Positions 46,803-47,759 of a DNA stretch of 47,759 nucleotides are shown one piece after another. The DNA is taken from NCBI GenBank assembly GCA_964420365.1, contig CAYQTA010000046.1:1-47759 (forward strand). Reading direction: 5' to 3'. The position numbers and the translations under genes were made by a program. Positions within the stretch are counted from its first letter, which is position 1. The number at the start of each line of letters is the position of its first letter. Source of the stretch: JAMOQA01 sp964420365 (GTDB lineage: Bacteria; Acidobacteriota; Polarisedimenticolia; J045). Below the pieces are notes generated by a model. That model was given only the letters and a program-made list of their open reading frames with translations, was not told the DNA's origin and ran no database searches.

Positions 46803-47038
46803 GTGCGAAGGCGGAAAGGCCCGACGAGGGGCTCCGGAGGCAAGGAGAACCCCGTTGCAAGCCCAGAAGTGAAGCAGCGCCCAGCCCGATGCCAGGGTCG
46901 AACGGTTCGACCCGACCTTTCCTCCGGGCCCCCCGTCGGGGAACATCCTTCGCTGGAGACGTAGACGAAAGACTCCTTTTCCCCTGCGGCCGAGCAAGCC
47001 GACCCCTCGCAAGGGCCCGCCCACCGCGGCGGGCCTTT
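46803..47038 (+). ncRNA. Predicted sigma-54-dependent small RNA 2, about 236 nt
   Basis: Bounded by an exact sigma-54 promoter and a terminator hairpin at 47014. The 3' half contains GACTCCTTTTCCCCT (46971-46985), sharing CTCCTTTTCC with the seed of small RNA 1. CCCCTCGCAAGGGCCC (47003-47018) resembles the terminator stem of RNA 1 (CCCTCTCGCGAGGGCCC), so the two RNAs look related. A hairpin GGGTCGAA-CGG-TTCGACCC lies near 46895-46913. The only open frame of note (57 codons from an ATG near 46889) has no Shine-Dalgarno or protein-like composition. The CbrB-CrcZ pair in Pseudomonas is a known example of a sigma-54-dependent RNA placed beside its activator gene. Prediction only. Confidence 0.55.
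47014..47038 (+). terminator. Hairpin terminator of small RNA 2
   Basis: A perfect 8-bp stem (GGCCCGCC / GGCGGGCC) with a 6-nt loop is followed by TTT. The short T-tract makes it weaker than the terminator of RNA 1. Confidence 0.65.
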
Positions 47039-47049
47039 CGCGTCCGGTT

Positions 47050-47200
47050 CATGGTGTAGCGAAGCTTCCAGGTCCGCGCCCGGGACGGCCGGGAACCCTC
47101 CCCGGGACCACGACGGCGAGATGTGGTGGACTCGACCGAACGACCGCGAACGCCCGGCCTTCGCCGGATACTCGCCACCTGAAAGCTTCGCCACACCATG
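47050..47200. repeat. 24-nt inverted repeat with arms 103 bp apart
   Basis: The left arm 47050-47073 (CATGGTGTAGCGAAGCTT then CCAGGT) matches the reverse complement of 47177-47200 at 22 of 24 positions. A related short form, CATGGCTTCCAGGT, occurs at 47232-47245. It could be the base of a structured RNA or a small repeat element. The spacer has no ORF of note. Confidence 0.65.
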
Positions 47201-47267
47201 GGGCCAGCCGACCGGTGACCCGCTCGCCTTCCATGGCTTCCAGGTGGGAACCGACCCGAACGCTTTG

Positions 47268-47296
47268 CCGCGCCGTGGCTCCCCAGCACGGCGCGG
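47268..47296. other. 10-bp hairpin in the right-end intergenic region
   Basis: CCGCGCCGTG and CACGGCGCGG form a perfect stem with a 9-nt loop. No T-tract follows. It is one of several structures in this non-coding stretch. Confidence 0.5.
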
Positions 47297-47340
47297 CCGA
47301 CCAGGCCCGTGGGCGAAAGTTTGCCGGAAACCACCAAGAG

Positions 47341-47759
47341 CATGCCGGAAATGCAAGTACCGGCGGCGAAGGTGGGGCGCAGGTTGAGGGCAAGAGGCTG
47401 AATTTGCAAGGGCCCTCCAGCCAGGGCCCTCCAGTGCAAGGAATCCGGCCCCCGGGGGCCCGAAACTTGCGATTTCGGGCCTTGGACCGCGTTTTCCTTG
47501 CACCAGGCGGCCCATGAGTCGGGCGGCTTGCACCAGGGGCGTCTCGATGCTTCCCAGTGCGACGAGGTCGCAGCAGGTGCCCGGCTTTGGCCTGAGGGAG
47601 CGGTGGCAGGCGAGGCGACCCGGCCCGGCGTGGTCGCAGCAGGTGCTCCGACTCGGCGTGCGAGGTGCGCCGGGAACGGGGGCCGCTCTCCGGGGAACCT
47701 TGGGCGGAATTCAAGGACCTGGGGCGGTTCCAGCCCGCGGCGGTGGTGTCCGTGGAACA
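47341..47759. repeat. Non-coding tail with short direct repeats, running off the window
   Basis: AGGGCCCTCCAG is repeated at 47409 and 47423, CTTGCACCAGG at 47497 and 47527, and GGTCGCAGCAGGTGC at 47566 and 47632. TGCAAG recurs through 47340-47440. No ORF here has a Shine-Dalgarno or recognisable protein. The unequal spacing and differing units do not fit a CRISPR array. This may be regulatory DNA of a gene beyond the window or decayed sequence. Confidence 0.5.

Noticed and set aside
47340..47650. Short direct repeats resembling a CRISPR array
   Set aside because: The repeat units differ from each other, occur only twice each, are 11-15 nt long and have unequal spacing; no cas genes are present.

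Overview
The window is very GC-rich (roughly 70 %), densely packed bacterial chromosome. It has no phage, insertion sequence, plasmid or CRISPR signature. The gene mix is housekeeping (alaS, recX, pgi, ilvE, purA, pilT, a B12-dependent ribonucleotide reductase, three tRNAs) with very large secreted proteins: three subtilases, a 2353-residue FG-GAP/thrombospondin-3 protein and a family of lipoproteins. A 1748-residue Ser/Thr-kinase/sigma-54 activator fusion is also present. This mix resembles Acidobacteriota (Thermoanaerobaculia or Polarisedimenticolia-like) or a neighbouring deep Gram-negative lineage. That placement is inference from gene content only and is low confidence.

Layout. 1-7 kb: a subtilase running off the left edge, a B12-binding radical SAM protein, an RluA-type pseudouridine synthase, glucose-6-phosphate isomerase and a small pentapeptide-repeat protein. 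7-19 kb is the envelope and secretion block: the giant propeller/TSP3 protein, a divergent lipoprotein subtilase, then three paralogous lipoproteins with strong promoters and terminators. 19-24 kb: a leftward run pilT-recX-alaS-slt ending in a strong terminator. 24-31 kb: ilvE, then a 1923-residue secreted subtilase. 31-35 kb: thioredoxin, a CxxC protein and a CHASE hybrid histidine kinase whose 3' end overlaps an antisense tRNA-Lys gene. 35-40 kb: purA, an XRE-cupin regulator and nrdJ with a paired NrdR-box promoter. 40.7-41 kb: a tRNA-Val/tRNA-Ala operon. 41-47 kb: the kinase/EBP gene flanked on both sides by consensus sigma-54 promoters. The last kilobase is non-coding and rich in repeats.

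The most interesting observation is a probable sigma-54-driven small-RNA circuit. A textbook -24/-12 promoter at 41101 should start a transcript of about 55 nt that ends in an intrinsic terminator, just ahead of the kinase/EBP gene. The 5' end of this RNA contains 16 nt perfectly complementary to the ribosome-binding region of the lipoprotein gene at 18530. A 15-nt stretch matches the ribosome-binding region of a second paralog at 16636 with only one G-U pair. A second exact sigma-54 promoter lies downstream of the EBP gene at 46777. It should drive a longer RNA of about 236 nt that carries the same anti-Shine-Dalgarno block. The simplest model is that the kinase/EBP senses an envelope or metabolic signal and activates both RNAs, which silence translation of abundant lipoproteins. 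The promoters, terminators and complementarities are read directly from the sequence; the regulatory link is inference.
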